From Vigna angularis (taxonomy: Eukaryota; Streptophyta; Magnoliopsida; Fabales; Fabaceae), in NCBI RefSeq assembly GCF_016808095.1, contig NC_068973.1, positions 12,892,501 through 12,956,500 on the forward strand: 64,000 bases of DNA. The letters run 5' to 3'. Made by a program: the position numbers and the translations under genes. This document shows positions 24,945 to 38,400 of this stretch, piece by piece (positions within the stretch are counted from its first letter, which is position 1; each line of letters starts with the position of its first letter). The notes under the pieces are model-generated. The model was not told the origin of the DNA and did not search any database. It saw nothing but the letters and a program-made list of their open reading frames with translations.

Positions 24945-25919
24945 ATGCAAGACGCAATTGGGATTCCAGCTTGCTTCTCTTCGGCTTTGAAATCAAGTGA
25001 TGATCACACAACCGTGACCCGTTCAGGCCAGAGCGTGCACATGTCCGTCTACAGAACAAAGATTGCTGACCACTGCCGCTTGATCACCGTCACATGGTGC
25101 AAAAACTTGATGCTCCATGGCCTCTCAGTCTCAGTGGAAGGCCCAGAGGGGGAGGCACAGTACAGCTGCAAGGTCGAGCTCAAACCATGGTACTTTTGGA
25201 GAAAACAAGGTTCCAAGCGGTTCCTCGTACACGGTAACAAAGCCGTTGACGTTTTCTGGGACCTTAAGGCTGCGAAATTCAACGGCGAGACGGAACCAAC
25301 CGCGGAGTACTACGTTGCAGTGGTGTGCGAGCAAGAGGTGGTACTCCTGGTGGGTGATTTGAGGAAAGAAGCGTACAGAAGAACCGGGTGCAGACCAGCA
25401 CTGATTGACCCGATTCTGATTTCGAAAAAAGAGCACATCTTTGGGAAGAGAAAGTTCTCGACAAGAGCGAAGTTTGAGGAGAAGGGTAGGTGCCATGAGA
25501 TCTCAATCGAGTGCAAGAACAAAAGCGACATCGGAGGGGAATCGCCGTCAAGTGGGGTTCAAGTTCAGCCAGAGATGGAGATAAGATTGGACGGGCACGT
25601 GATGATCCACGTGAAGCACTTGCAGTGGAAGTTCAGAGGGAACGAATCAATTCATCTGAACAAGATGAGAGTGGAAGTGTATTGGGATGTGCACGATTGG
25701 CTCTTTAGTCCTGGTTTGAAACACGCTTTGTTCATTTTTAAACCTGTTTTATCATCCATGTTGTCCATGTCTGTGTCATCATCGTCGCCACCGTTATCGT
25801 TGTCGTCAACATCCACACCATTATCGACTCAAACGGGGAGCTCTGGATCCTTGGAGGGGTTCAGTGTAAACGAATCATCGGAATTTTTCTTGTTTCTATA
25901 TGCTTGGAAAGTTGAGTAA
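24945..25919 (+). CDS. DUF868 family protein (function unknown), intact single exon
   Basis: 324 residues with no stop or frameshift, starting at an ATG in AACAATGC context. The sequence matches the plant-specific DUF868 family along its length: N-terminal QSVHMSVYRTKIADHCRLIT (about 29-48), VTWCKNLMLHGLSV, WYFWRKQGSKRF and VFWDLKAAKFNG in the first half; DLRKEAYRRTGC in the middle; EHIFGKRKFSTRAKF, MEIRLDGHVMIHVKHLQWKF and VEVYWDVHDWLF in the second half; and a SPGLKHALFIFKP segment. A Ser/Thr-rich low-complexity stretch follows (about 270-303), then the conserved end FFLFLYAWKVE. The length is normal for the family. No signal peptide or membrane span is evident. The biochemical role is unknown; the fold looks beta-rich. 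The coding region is clearly more GC-rich than its AT-rich surroundings. This is the best-supported single-copy host gene here. Confidence 0.95.
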   Translation: MQDAIGIPACFSSALKSSDDHTTVTRSGQSVHMSVYRTKIADHCRLITVTWCKNLMLHGLSVSVEGPEGEAQYSCKVELKPWYFWRKQGSKRFLVHGNKAVDVFWDLKAAKFNGETEPTAEYYVAVVCEQEVVLLVGDLRKEAYRRTGCRPALIDPILISKKEHIFGKRKFSTRAKFEEKGRCHEISIECKNKSDIGGESPSSGVQVQPEMEIRLDGHVMIHVKHLQWKFRGNESIHLNKMRVEVYWDVHDWLFSPGLKHALFIFKPVLSSMLSMSVSSSSPPLSLSSTSTPLSTQTGSSGSLEGFSVNESSEFFLFLYAWKVE

Positions 25920-25974
25920 AAAAATGGTGAGTATATGGAAATGTTGATGAAGATTGAGATTGGTGTGAGAGTTG

Positions 25975-26022
25975 TGAGAGAGAGAGAGAGAGAGAAGGGT
26001 GGTGGGGCCAGAGAGAGAGAGA
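25975..26022. repeat. GA-rich microsatellite just downstream of the DUF868 gene
   Basis: (GA)n interrupted by AAGGGTGGTGGGGCC, about 55 bp after the stop codon, so probably in the 3' UTR. Confidence 0.85.
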
Positions 26023-26480
26023 GTGAGGGATTTTGGGGAGTTAGTTACAGCTGGGGTTGAACAATTGTGCATAATGGACAAAAGGGATTGAATCACAGAC
26101 ACATGCCCAATAATTCTGCATGCGTCCACGTCTATCTACATCTGTCATCTACTGTTTTCGAATTTCTCTCTCTTCGTCTCATCTTGAGAACAGAGCTATG
26201 TATATGAAATATGCAATATGCTTCTTCTTTTTTTATTAAATTGTAAAGGTTATATATATAACATAAATATAGACAATAGATTATTGAAGTGGATGTCTGT
26301 ATTGGCCATGAAAAGCTATTGCATGTGACTCACTTTCCGTGAAGAATGGGTGTTTGGTGATGATGTAGACTTTTACACACCAAGGAAAACCTTACTATTA
26401 ATCTATTGGTTCATATTAGATTTAGAGTTTCTCTTCGTCACTCTTTTTTTTTTTTTATTATTATTATTATAATATATATA

Positions 26481-27602
26481 GGGGTTTGCTAACGTCCGTA
26501 CACCTATTTTTTAGTCGATATATTTTAATAATGTGTACCGGGTTTTAGTAGACAAAAATATCCTTATATATCATGGATTCTAAGTTTTAAGGTTAAGGAT
26601 ATTTTAATAATTTTCATTCTCAAAACTAAAAAAAAAAATAAAGAACCCCAAACCCTTACTCACCTCTCTCATTCCTCTTAACATTTTCTCTTTCATCTCT
26701 CTCACTCCAACCTTTTCTCTGTCATCCTACTGTAGCCCCAATTGAAAAAATCAGAAACACTTGCCGTTAAACAATTTGCCTTTGTAAAGAGTTGAGTCAT
26801 TGACATATTCACCTTCAGTCAAAGGTTCATTCAAGATCTCTTCAATTTCACCATCTTCACTAACCTCTCTAATTTCATCATCTACATATGTTGAATCATC
26901 ATCTCTAAAAAAACCCTCCAGGCCAATTACCAATTCCTTCTTATGTCATTATGCTTGTGAAAATTAGATAAAATTATATATGACAAAAATTATAAAATGA
27001 AAACTCATTATAAAATCATTTTTTGTAAGAAATTGTTTAACAACAAATGTTTCTGATTTTTTCCAGACCAATTACCAATTCCTTTGATGTCATTATGCTT
27101 GTGAAAATTAGATAAAATTAGATAAGACAAAAATGATAAAATGAAAACTCATTATAAAATCATTTTTTGTCAGAATTGTTTAACAGCGAGTATTTCTGAT
27201 TTTTTCTAGGTCAATTACCAATTCCTTTATGCTTTTGAAAATTGGATAAAATTAGATAAGACAAAAATTATAAAATGAAAACTCATTATAAAATCATTTT
27301 TTGTAAGATTGTTTAATGACAAGTGTTTTTGATTTTTTCAATTGGGGCTACAGCAGGGATGACAAAGAAAAGGTTGGAGTGAGAGAGATGAAAGATAAAG
27401 GGTTCAGAGGAATGAGAGATGTGAGTAAGGGTTTGGGGGTTTCTTTTTTTTTTTAGTTTTGAGAATGAAAATTATTAAAATACCCTTAAGCTTAAAACTT
27501 AGAATCCATGATATATAAGGGTATTTTTGTCTACTAAAAACCGGGTACACATTGCTAAAATGTACCAACTGAAAAACAAGCGTATGCGCGTTAACAAACT
27601 CC
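26481..27602. mobile_element. Non-autonomous MULE with about 290-bp TIRs and 9-bp TSD
   Basis: The left end GGGGTTTGCTAACGTCCGTA and right end (complement) GGAGTTTGTTAACGCGCATA begin inverted repeats of about 290 bp (26481-26772 and 27305-27602). Both repeats include GTAGACAAAAATA, TATATCATGGATTCTAAG and the TCTCTCACTCCAACCTTTTCT tract. The 9-bp sequence ATATATATA flanks both sides (26472-26480 and 27603-27611). That is the Mutator target length, though this AT repeat is low in information. The interior has three tandem copies of a roughly 147-bp unit and a 60-codon acidic frame (26751-26933), but no transposase. Confidence 0.85.
26915..27340. repeat. Three tandem copies of a roughly 147-bp unit inside the MULE
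   Basis: Each copy runs from CCAATTACCAATTCCTT through GAAAACTCATTATAAAATC to TTTCTGATTTTTTC. The third copy is shorter and its last segment merges into the right TIR, so the repeat unit overlaps the inner TIR border. Confidence 0.85.
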
Positions 27603-28029
27603 ATATATATATATATATATATATTTAAAATATCATTTTTGAAAATGTTTATCAAAATGTTCATAATTACGTTGATAAATAAACTGAACATATATCTCTT
27701 AATTAATAACAAAATAAATAATCCTAATAATAATATTTAAATATTTTTTAAGTTGATGCATACAAATTTTGAATGTCTAACTTGTTAAAAAAAACTCAAA
27801 TTATGTGTTTTTTAAGACTAATGTAAAAAATGTATGTTAATTGTATCTTAATACGAACATATATAAGAGACAAATGGTACCAATCATCACCTTAATATAC
27901 GAAAAATGACAATTAACTTTAATATATTTTGTTTTTTCACGAAAAATTATATTATGAGCAATATGTAATGTTGACTATCACAATATAATTACATCTCTTT
28001 AGAATTATTAACTCTCGACTCATCAAGTA

Positions 28030-30560
28030 ACTTTTTGAGTAATTTTAACTCATGTAGTCGTTGTCATAGATCGATATTCAGTCTTTGCAGAAGAGTGAGA
28101 AACAATTGATTGTTTCTTCGTTTTCCAAAATACTAGACAAAGACCAAGAAGCATTATCCAACCAATCAAAGAATTTGAATCACACCATCCTTGTAATTGT
28201 AGTTTACTTTTAGACCATAGTAAAATACCTTGTTTTAGTTTCTTCAAATATCTAATAACCTTTAAGGTTGCCTCCCAATGCTCTTTACGAGGTTTCTGCA
28301 TAAATTGAGATAATATGTAGATAGAATAAGCAAGATCAGGTCGAGTCACAGACAAATAAATTAATCATGCAATTAGCCTTCTATAGAGTTTTAGGTCTTG
28401 AAGAATTGAACCAGAAGCCAACACTAGTTTATGATGTTGTTCTAATGAAAAATCCACAACATTGGCACCTAATAAACCCGTGTCTTCGATGATTTCCAAT
28501 ACATATATTTCTCTGACAAAGCAAAACCCTGGGATTAGAGGCTACCTCCAATCCCAAAAAATATTTTAAGACTCCCAAGTTCTTCATATGAAAGGAAGAA
28601 CCTAGGTAAGCTTAAAATTTGTCATCAAAGTTAAAATATTGTTACCTACAATAATTAAATCATCCACATAGGCTAGCACACAAAGTTGTATATCTCCCTT
28701 GTTCAATATAAATAATGAGTGATCTGAATAAGATTGGCCAAGACCATAATGCTTCAATGTCGTAACGAACATAACAAACCAACAACTTGTTTTAATCCAT
28801 ACAATGACCTTTTCAAATTGCAAACCAACTTTGGTTCGATGTTTTTAAAACCTAGAGGAATTTTCATGTACACCTCTTCAACTAAATCAATATAAAGAAA
28901 CACCTTATATACATCCATTTGTTGAACTTCCCATTTTTTAATTGTTGCCAATGGCAAGAAGGTACATACAATCACCATTTTTGTCACCAAAGAAAAAGTT
29001 TCATCATAGTTTATGTCCTATATTTGATGATGTTCAAATATGAAAAGTCTTGCTTTCAAATGTTATATCTTCCCATCTGAGTGATATTTTATTTTGTATA
29101 ATCATTTACTTCTAAGATCTTTTTTTCTGGGCAACATTTTCTATAGAACCCATGTCTCGTTATTTTTCAAGGCTTGTATCTCGTCAACCATTGTTGCATG
29201 CCGACTAAATTCTTTACATTTTTCGTAAAATTTTTAGGTTCTTTCATTATTGTTAGAGCTACAACAAAATTTTTATGTCTAGCAATAAATCATACATTAT
29301 TTACAAAGTTAGTACTAAATTAAGGAGTACATGAGGTATGTTGTTGAGCAGATGAACTTTATGAGGATTTTACTTTTCTAAGAACATGAGTGGCAAAATC
29401 CTTATATTTTGTCAATAAAATTTTATTTCTCATCCCCCCTCCAATTTTTGTCTCCATATTTTTTTCTTGTACCACAATAATATCATCTTCATCAACATCT
29501 TGTGGAGACACTACCTCATCATCCACACCACTCATACTTTCTCTTTCATTTCCACTACACTTTCCATACAATCCCATTGAAGTTGTGATTGTTCTTCTTC
29601 TTGCAAGGCCACAAATGCACCCCCTTTATGAGTAATACATCATAAGTATCCCACCCAATACCATTATCAACATATTCAATATCAAAAGGAAATTTATGTT
29701 TGTAAAATTTCACATCTCTAAAGATAAAGTATTCACGAGATTCCAAATCATACAATTTCCATCCATTTTGTTGTACCCCCACAAAATTAGACTTTCGACT
29801 TCTACTAGAAAATTTATCTTCATCACGACATTGATGTGCACATAGCATAAGCAAACAAAAACTTTCATATTATTAAACTTGTGTGGTTCACCATATAATT
29901 TTTGACAAGGTGTCAAATAATTAAGCACATTAGATGGTGTGAAATTAATTAAATGAAATGCTCCTAATACACATTCACCCCAAAACTACATTGGTAAAAT
30001 TACATTGAAATCTGAGTGCCCATGTCACATTTATAATATGTTGATGTTTTCTTTCCACTCTCCTAATTTTTTTGTGGAGTACTCACACAAGATGTCTCAA
30101 ACACAATTCCATTCTTTAATTGAAAATCACGTAGATAGTTAAATTCGATATTGTTGTCACTTCATACTTTTTATTTATTATTTTTATATCAAATTGTATA
30201 TCAACTAAGGCAATAAAGTGCATAAACATAAACATAACTTCGATTTTATTGCATCACAAATAAACCCAAACTAAGCGGGAATAACCATCAACAATTGTTA
30301 AGTAATAATGCATGCCCACTAGATGGAGTGTGATACGGTCTCCATAAATAATAATGAACTAATTCAAGCAAACTACTTGTAGTATGCTCACTTAGTGAAA
30401 AATGATTCCTATGTTGTTTAATATAATGACATATATCACAAGTTTTAGTGTTATTGCTTCTACTAAACTGACTCACATGAGGAAGGAACTTTAACCCCTT
30501 TTCTAATAGATGACTTAACTTTTTATGTCACATATTAATTGACGAATCCCTGTCAAATGT
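28030..30560 (-). pseudogene. Ty1/copia polyprotein remnant
   Basis: Read on the minus strand, pieces in several frames follow the copia order. Integrase zinc region: CDICHYIKQHRNHFS near 30400. Integrase C-terminal part: ESREYFIFRDVKFYKHKFPF near 29720, preceded by YGEPHKFNNMKVF near 29880. Reverse transcriptase: QQMDVYKVFLYIDLVEEVYM near 28890, SLYGLKQ, then the AYVDDLIIVGN catalytic box near 28660. RNase H: TRPDLAYSIYILSQFM at about 28330, and SAKTEYRSM, the usual DE-Y-R box, near 28070. Stops and frameshifts separate every block. No gag and no LTR pair were found. It is a dead fragment. Confidence 0.85.
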
Positions 30561-33500
30561 TAATGCATGTATCTTTGGAATACCAAAAAAAAAAGTCCAT
30601 CAATTTGTTCACCCATTCTAATCCAACATCCTCATCTTTCGATCTTGTTGTATGCATTGTAAATTAAATGATACATATTGAGGTATCAATTAATTGAGAT
30701 ACAAAATTTAAGTTGCGAGTTAATTATGACACAAAAAAGATATTATGAAACTACAAGCCACCTTCCAAAATGTGTAGTGATGACATCTTTTTAATTCGAC
30801 AATCTCATCAGTATAGTGATAATATTTTTCGTATTTATCAAACAAGATAATTTCTTGTCACATGATGTAAAACTCTCATTTCAATGATACAAGGAATGTC
30901 ATGTCTACCATGAAGAGAATCTTTAAATTTTGAAACATTCAAAATGTTAATAAATTGTGGTCACTATTCTCAAATAATGCCAAATATTTCAATTAACTCA
31001 CCATGAGACTGCCTACGAGTTTTGAAAAAAAAAATCTTGTTTTCTAATTAATAATAAAATAAATAATCGTAATGATAATATTATTTAATGTATTTTGTTA
31101 GTGGGAGAGTTGAACCACTAATTGTATAGTATTCTATTAAATCAATCTTATAGTTTTTATAGTAAATTATGAAATGATTTACTTAAAAATATTTTATTTT
31201 TTATATTTATTATAATATAAACAAATATTAACTTTATTCATTATTTTATAACATTATAATTAAAATATTCACATATTTCATAAAAAATATTATAAAGATA
31301 ATAATTAAAAACTAAAGTATCAACTTAAATAAATAACAAATATTTAAATTATTCAAGCATGTATTTGAAAATTCATATTATAAAGCTACATAAAGAAATA
31401 AATAATTATAATTAAAGATTATAACAAAACTAGTAAAAAATTAATAAAGAATTATCATTAATTAATTACGAGCGATCCATCTTCTGTTTAACCTGCTGAG
31501 TAATAAAAATTTTACCACAATTAAAAAAGTGATTTATTTTCCAAATCAACCCCAATCAAATTCATAAATTAGGTTAACACGTATTAAAAATCCATTTTTA
31601 ACATTTTTTTATTATTATTGAATGAAGGTTTAGTTGATCATAAGTTGTGGTTAAAAGGTGAGAGATGGACTCGGATCAGACATCGGAAGATGGGTTGATT
31701 GTGATCCTAAAATGATCTGAAGGGTTTCCATTTAAATGGTTGACAAATTACTTTATTTTATAATATCTTTCGAGTGCAATTTCGTGTCTTCCAAAAATTA
31801 GATTTTTCCTTTTACTAACATTGTGACTGATCTTGTTAATCCTTGCTAAAGGGTAAGCTTATCATCATTATCAAATCGGTCATCAAATTTATGGCACGCC
31901 TTTTAATGCCTTTTATTATCTTTTTCGGAAATATCACCCAATAATTTCCGTAATATATTAAATATATTTTATCTAGTTTTTTCTTTTTGACAAAATCTTA
32001 GTCGTCTTTATTTTTAAAGCAATCCAACTGGCTTCTAATTTTATCCTAAATTTGATTATCTTTTTAAAATCAGCATCTATTATATTTTTCTCTTTTATTA
32101 TTGATTATTGAAAAGCAAGATAGACTTACTTTTTGAGTTTTTTTCTTTTTATAAGCACTTACTTTTTGAGTAAACTATTGTTATAGGAACTACACAAATT
32201 TGAAGTTGTGCTGAAGCTCTTTTCAGCAATGCTCATAGTTGCTCTTTTTGGGATTCTCTCCAATCATTTTAAGTTGATTTTTAACTTATTGGGTGCTTTT
32301 CAGATATCACACTCCATTGAAATTACCCTCATGTCAAGTTGCAACGTTGTTTCTCTTTAACTAATATTTTTTCGCTTTAGAGATTAAATAGTAAATTTAG
32401 ATAAAATTATTCTAGATAAAATTAAATATTTATAAATAGTTCAAAAATATTTAATAACGAATGATAAGATTTATTAAAAGGTGACATGATAACCTAGCCG
32501 ATCTTATGGAAAAGGTGAATTTTAAATCCAGATTTAAAAGTATTTTTAATTTATATTGTTGTAATAATAATTTAATATTTTTTATTTTTAATTTGATGTG
32601 TTTTTTTATATCTTTTTAAAAACCTAATACATTTATTTTTATTAAACTAATATTAACATTATTGAAATGTGAACTGATGTTAACAGCTAATTTAAAAAAA
32701 GTTAAGTATTAATTCTTAAATTATGTGTTTAGAATTCGTGTCCTCAAATATTTATGCATTTTGTTTTTAAAATTTTATAAATTTTTTTGTTTCAGAATAA
32801 TATTTAAGTTAAAATATGTCAAAATAATATAAACAATTCAAAAATTATCTTAAAATACATTTGATGATCAAAATGTATTTGACAGAGACAAATTTATGTC
32901 AAAATTTTAAAACTAAAACCATATTTAAATAAAAAAGTTATATTAAATTCCTTCAAAAAATATAAAATCAAATAAATAAAATATATAAATAAACAGTGAA
33001 TCATCGTTTTAAATTTAAAAATAAAAAGTTATTAAACCATAAATTTAAGTGATAATTTTTTTTAATGATATTTAATTTTATAAAGTAAAATAAAAGCATA
33101 AGCTGGACAAAAGTTAAATGAAAAGTAATTTATTATTGAAAATGTGCAGAAATCAAATGAAAATTTGTATATTAACGTCATGAGAAAAGGACAGTTGATT
33201 GGAACATCTGAGATAAGACGGAAACAAAACAATGGGATAAAACCGAAGTTAAAATCAATTATGTTGCACAAACTTAACATAATGAAGAAAACGACCGATA
33301 TGAGATGTAAGGATAGAAAAAAAGAAATTGGGATAATGAAAAGAAAAATAAATATATGAAAAATGCAGATAATTAGAAAATAGAGATGAAAGAGGAAAAC
33401 TAAGAAAAAAAAACAGAAATAAATTAAATAAAATGGAAAGAAGAAGAAAAATTAAACACAAAAGAAAAAAGGACTTCGAGTACCAGAAATTCAGAATACT

Positions 33501-34860
33501 CAAAAAAGGGAAACAAGAGTTGAAAAGAGCAAATTACCGGTAACACAAAACAATATTTAAATTATTGTTTGAAAAAAAAAGAGCTTATATTTAATGCACC
33601 ATAATGTTAATATCTCCGTAGCACTTTTTGTGGTCCTGCTATAGGTAGTAATTATCTTAAGGTCTCAAGATATTTGTGAGTAAAAAATGATGACAAAAGA
33701 AAAGAGCTAACGATTATTTGTAATATTTATATTAGATCTATGTATGTCATAGCAAATTTATAATATTTTATAAACTATCATATTATATTATTTATCTACT
33801 AATCGACGTTTGAAAATGCCTTTCAATAATTTTGTGTGAATTGAGTTGATTTTAAAATGTCTTTTCAACGTCGGTTGAGTTTATGGTTGAGCTTTTAAAA
33901 ATTTTCCTAATGTAAAATATAAACCTTTTTCTTTTCTATACTTTTGTTTGTAAATTGACATTGTTGTTTATTCCTTGTCGTCATTACGTGGTTTATGTTG
34001 TTGTCTTTGTCATGTTTACTACTTTTAATGTTGTTCATGGAACTTTATCCTCATTTTTGCTTATTCATTCACGTCTTTGGCACTACCTTATTGCCACTGT
34101 CTTTGGCCTCTCACATGGTTACTTTACCCATTTCTAGTTTTCCTTCGCCATCTCTCGTCGTTCAGGTAGGTATGTCGATTATTTTCTACCTAACGTGCCA
34201 ATGACTTTTTTTTTTATATTATGAGAAAATTTCAACACTTTATTTTTATGAGATGCTTAAATTCAACAAAGTTTAAAGCATAAAACATTGAGAAAAACTG
34301 CGTTTGATAGATGTTGTGTAAATTATGAAGATACATGTTTTTTCTAGACAACAGAACTCCATGCAGATTTCTACTACATCTAATAGTGAATGATGGCGAT
34401 ATCCTCACCATCCATCATCAAGAGATTCGTCAAATCTAACTTTTATTCAAATATTTTTAGATTCGTGTCAAAGAAAATGTCGATTAAATGTAGCATCAAC
34501 ATCACCTCTCAGAGAATAAGTTGATTATAAAGAATAAATTTTTGAAGAAATGGACAAAATGTATTATGTAGCTTCATCATACTACAAATAGAATGAAAAT
34601 GTGAGTTTTATCGAGTATCACCAACTCATTTTAAAGTTCCAATTTTATTTTTCCTTTACCATTCTCAAGTTCATCCCATTTCTAACAATTGATTTATTTA
34701 ATCTAATTTAACAACTTGTAACTCATCATGACATTTACCAGAGGAACACACAACATTTACAATAAACGTCAGATTTGAAAAAATTGATGAATTGAAATAA
34801 CTTCTCTTCAAGTAGCAACCAAAGTAAGTTATAATCTATGAGAAAAACAATGCACACATA
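30561..34860. other. Long AT-rich gene-free stretch
   Basis: The DNA is almost entirely AT-rich, with poly-A/T tracts and many short chance frames on both strands (for example 33062-33503). I see no domain, no terminal repeats with target duplications and no RNA gene. Confidence 0.55.
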
Positions 34861-35460
34861 ATAAGCTTAAGTATTATCATTAAGAAATAATGTTGGCAAT
34901 CATTCCATTCTCCCCTCATATTACTAGCACCTCGGTACCCTTGGTTGCAGATATTACATCAAGATTATTCCTAGAGAGGATGAAGCTTGATTCCTTTTCT
35001 ATAGTGGTCACTATCATATTTTTAGCATGCACAATGTCAATAATTTGTTCTTTTATATTATCAACCTTATCTATAAATCTCAAAACAATACTCATTTGCT
35101 CTTCTATATTCATCATCACGTGCTTCATCAACAATTTAGAATCTCCAATTTCTTTTCTTATATAACTTCTTACTTTTCTAAAAAAAATATGCAAAATTTC
35201 TTTATGAATATGATCAAAAGTATATTTTGCATTATATATGGAGCATTTTCTAACATAACTTGTACCACTTTATATAGAAGTTTAATCATCTCAAGAAAGT
35301 TACATTTATTACTTGACTCTAGTGTTGTCTCGTGAACTCTAAATGCATATGCTTGAAATGCTAGCCAAAGAATTATATCAACAAAGGTTTTCAACCGAAA
35401 ACAATTCTTGTGATGATTGGGCTTTTTCGAGTTTATGTTTTTACTCTCTTTTGCTTGTTC

Positions 35461-38400
35461 ATGGCTTTTGACCTCTCTTCGATCACCAGTACATCTGACT
35501 CGTCCATATATATTAACTATGTCAATGTGCATTTATTTATTGATAAGTTAGATGATACTAATTATGCGTGGGCATCAGACGTTAAACTTTGGCTTAAGAG
35601 TCAGGGGTGTCTTGATCATATTAATCAAAACGTGACAACTATTGATTTCGCTACGGTTACCCATTGGTTGAAAATTGATGCTTAGTTATGCATTGTTATC
35701 AAGGGTACCCTTCATTCCTCTTTAAAACAAATTTTTCCTTCCTACTAAACATGTTTTGAAATCTCGGAAGATGCCAAATTATTATACAGCAATGATACTC
35801 AATGTCTTTATGGTGTTTGTCATGATCTTCTCAATGTTGTTGCTCCTCGACATCAAGACTCTATGGTTTATTATATGGGTAAAATTCATGCTTTTTTTTC
35901 ATGAATTTAATGAATTATTTTCTCACGCCTCTACTCCTTCCCAAGAAATAGAGCAACAGTCAAAGTTATCCATGCTACTATCATTGCACGACCTTGAGTA
36001 TTCTCATATTCATGATCATATTTTGGGTTCACCTGTTGTTTCCACTTTGACTTCTACTTGTTCCACTCTTTTGCGTGTACCTAGTAAACCCATCAATGAT
36101 ACACATGTTTCCTCTACGTTGGCATCTCAACATCATGATTGCAATCACTCTCGTAAACTTAGAAAAGGACATCTCAAGTGTAACCATTGTGGCAAGCTAG
36201 ATCACACGATTAATAGGTGTTATGCATTACATGGTTCCCCTCCTAGATCTATTATTATTGTTCTGACTACTCCTCCCTCACAATCACTTATTAAGGATCC
36301 TCTTTCATTCGATAACCTTCTAGTTCCACTACATCTGTAGCACACACAAGTACATCTTTTGGTTGTTTTAGTCCATCTTCGTCTCTTGGCTCTTAGGTTC
36401 TTGACTCAGGAGCCACAGATCACAATAATACTAACAAATCTTTGTTTTTCTCTTTGTTCTCTCTGAATCCTTTACCTTCTATTATAATGGCTGATAAATC
36501 TAGAGTTTTAGCTTATGGTGTTAGGAATGTTAACATTTTTCCTTTTTTATCCATTGATAACAGTGTGTTCCTAGTATTGCCAAATTGTAACAGCTTGTTC
36601 CTAGCTTATCCAAGTTATCCAATTTGGTCTATGAGTCGTGTCAATTTGGAAAACATATTCGTAGTTCCTTTCCTTATATTGTCTCACAATGTGCTTTGTC
36701 TCCTTTATCCTTAGTCCATTCTGACATTTGGAGACCTAGTTGTGCTAAGTCTAATTTAAGTTTTCAATATTTCGTTCCTTTTATTAATGATTATTCCATA
36801 TGCACTTGGCTAATTTTAATGAAAAATCGTTCTGATTTATTGCATCTTTTTCAAACCTTTTATAATGAAATTAAAACTCAGTTTTCTATTCAAACTTTGT
36901 GTAGTGATAATGGTTGTGAATATCTTTCCCACTCTTTTCAACAATTTATTGATTCTCATGATATTCTCATCAAACTTCATGTGCTTATACACCTAAAAAA
37001 AATGGGGTAGCTGAACGCAAAAATAGACATCTTATTGAAATAACTCGTACTCTTTTAATTCATGGTAATATTCCTCAATATTTTTGGAGTGATGTTGTTC
37101 TTACTGCATGTTATCTCATTAATCGCATGCCCTCTTCTATTTTAGATAATGAAATACCTCATTATATTTTATCTCCTCATGAACCCCTTCACCCCTTACC
37201 TCTAATAGTTTTTGGGTCTACATGTTTTGTTCATAATTTTAGTCCTAGTCTTGATAAGTTAGCTCCTGGATCACACAAATGTGTTTTTAGGCTTTACTAA
37301 ATCAAAGAAAGGATACAACTATTTTTCTCTTTCTCTTAATCACTATTTCATATCTGCAAATGTCACCTTCAATGAGTCTTTGTTTTATTTTTTAATGATT
37401 ATTATTCTTCTGATATGTCTCCTTCTAATACTATCAATATTCATGTTGTTTGTGCTCCTCCAATTGTGCCTAGTTTACGAGGATTTTCTCAACAATCATT
37501 AAGTAACCAAATTTAAGTGCCAACTACCTTGTCTCCTCCGGCTCCGACAATTGAGTCTACCCTTCCTATTGCCCTCCGAAAACGTATATGTTCTATTCGT
37601 AATCCCTCTCCACATTATATTGCTTAATGTTATCATAGATTGTCTTCACCTTTTTATACCTGCCTTTCGTCTATTTCTTTTGTGACCATCCCAAAATCTG
37701 TTACTGATGTCTTAGCCCATTCTGGTTGGCATCAAGCCATGCTAGATGAACTAAGTGCTTTTCAAAATAGCAGAACTTGGGAGTTTGTCCCATTACCGTT
37801 TAGAAAATCTGTTGTTGGTTGCAAATGAGCTTTTGTTATCAAAGTTGGTCCGGATGGAACTATTGATCGCCTCAAAGCTCGTCTTGTGGCCAAAGGTAAC
37901 ACACAAATTTTTGGGTTGGATTATGAAGATACTTTTTCTCTAGTGACAAAGATGACATTTATAGCCATGACGACTATTCAACAATGGCCTCTTTAGCAAA
38001 TGGATGTCAAAAATGCATTCCTTAACAGAGATTTGCAAGAAGAGATTTGTATTGACCAACCTCTAGGATTTGTTGCTTAGATGAGAGTCTTCTAGGTTGG
38101 TATGTCGTCTTCGTAAATCCTTATATGGCCTAAAATAATCTCTTAGGGTCTAGTTTGGAAAATTTAGTAATGTTGTTCAACAATTTGGTATGACTCGGTG
38201 TGAGGCAGATCATTCAGTCTTTTACCGTCACTCGAATGTTGGATGTGTCTGCTTGATAGTATATGTTGATGACAGTGTTCTTACAGGAAGTGATAGTCAT
38301 GGCATCTCTTAGATGAAACAACATCTTTGCAACCATTTTCAGACCAAAGATCTTGGCAAACTTAGATATTTCTTAGGTACTAAGGTGACACAATCCAATG

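Noticed and set aside
25049..25551. Several antisense frames across the DUF868 gene
   Set aside because: They are shadows of a GC-richer coding region on the opposite strand.
26472..26480. 9-bp target duplication of the MULE taken as strong proof
   Set aside because: ATATATATA is low in information next to an AT repeat; the element call rests on the 290-bp TIRs instead.
34916..35532. Overlapping plus and minus frames of 90-120 codons before the copia element
   Set aside because: No recognised motif and both strands are equally open. It may be retroelement leader; not supportable as a gene.
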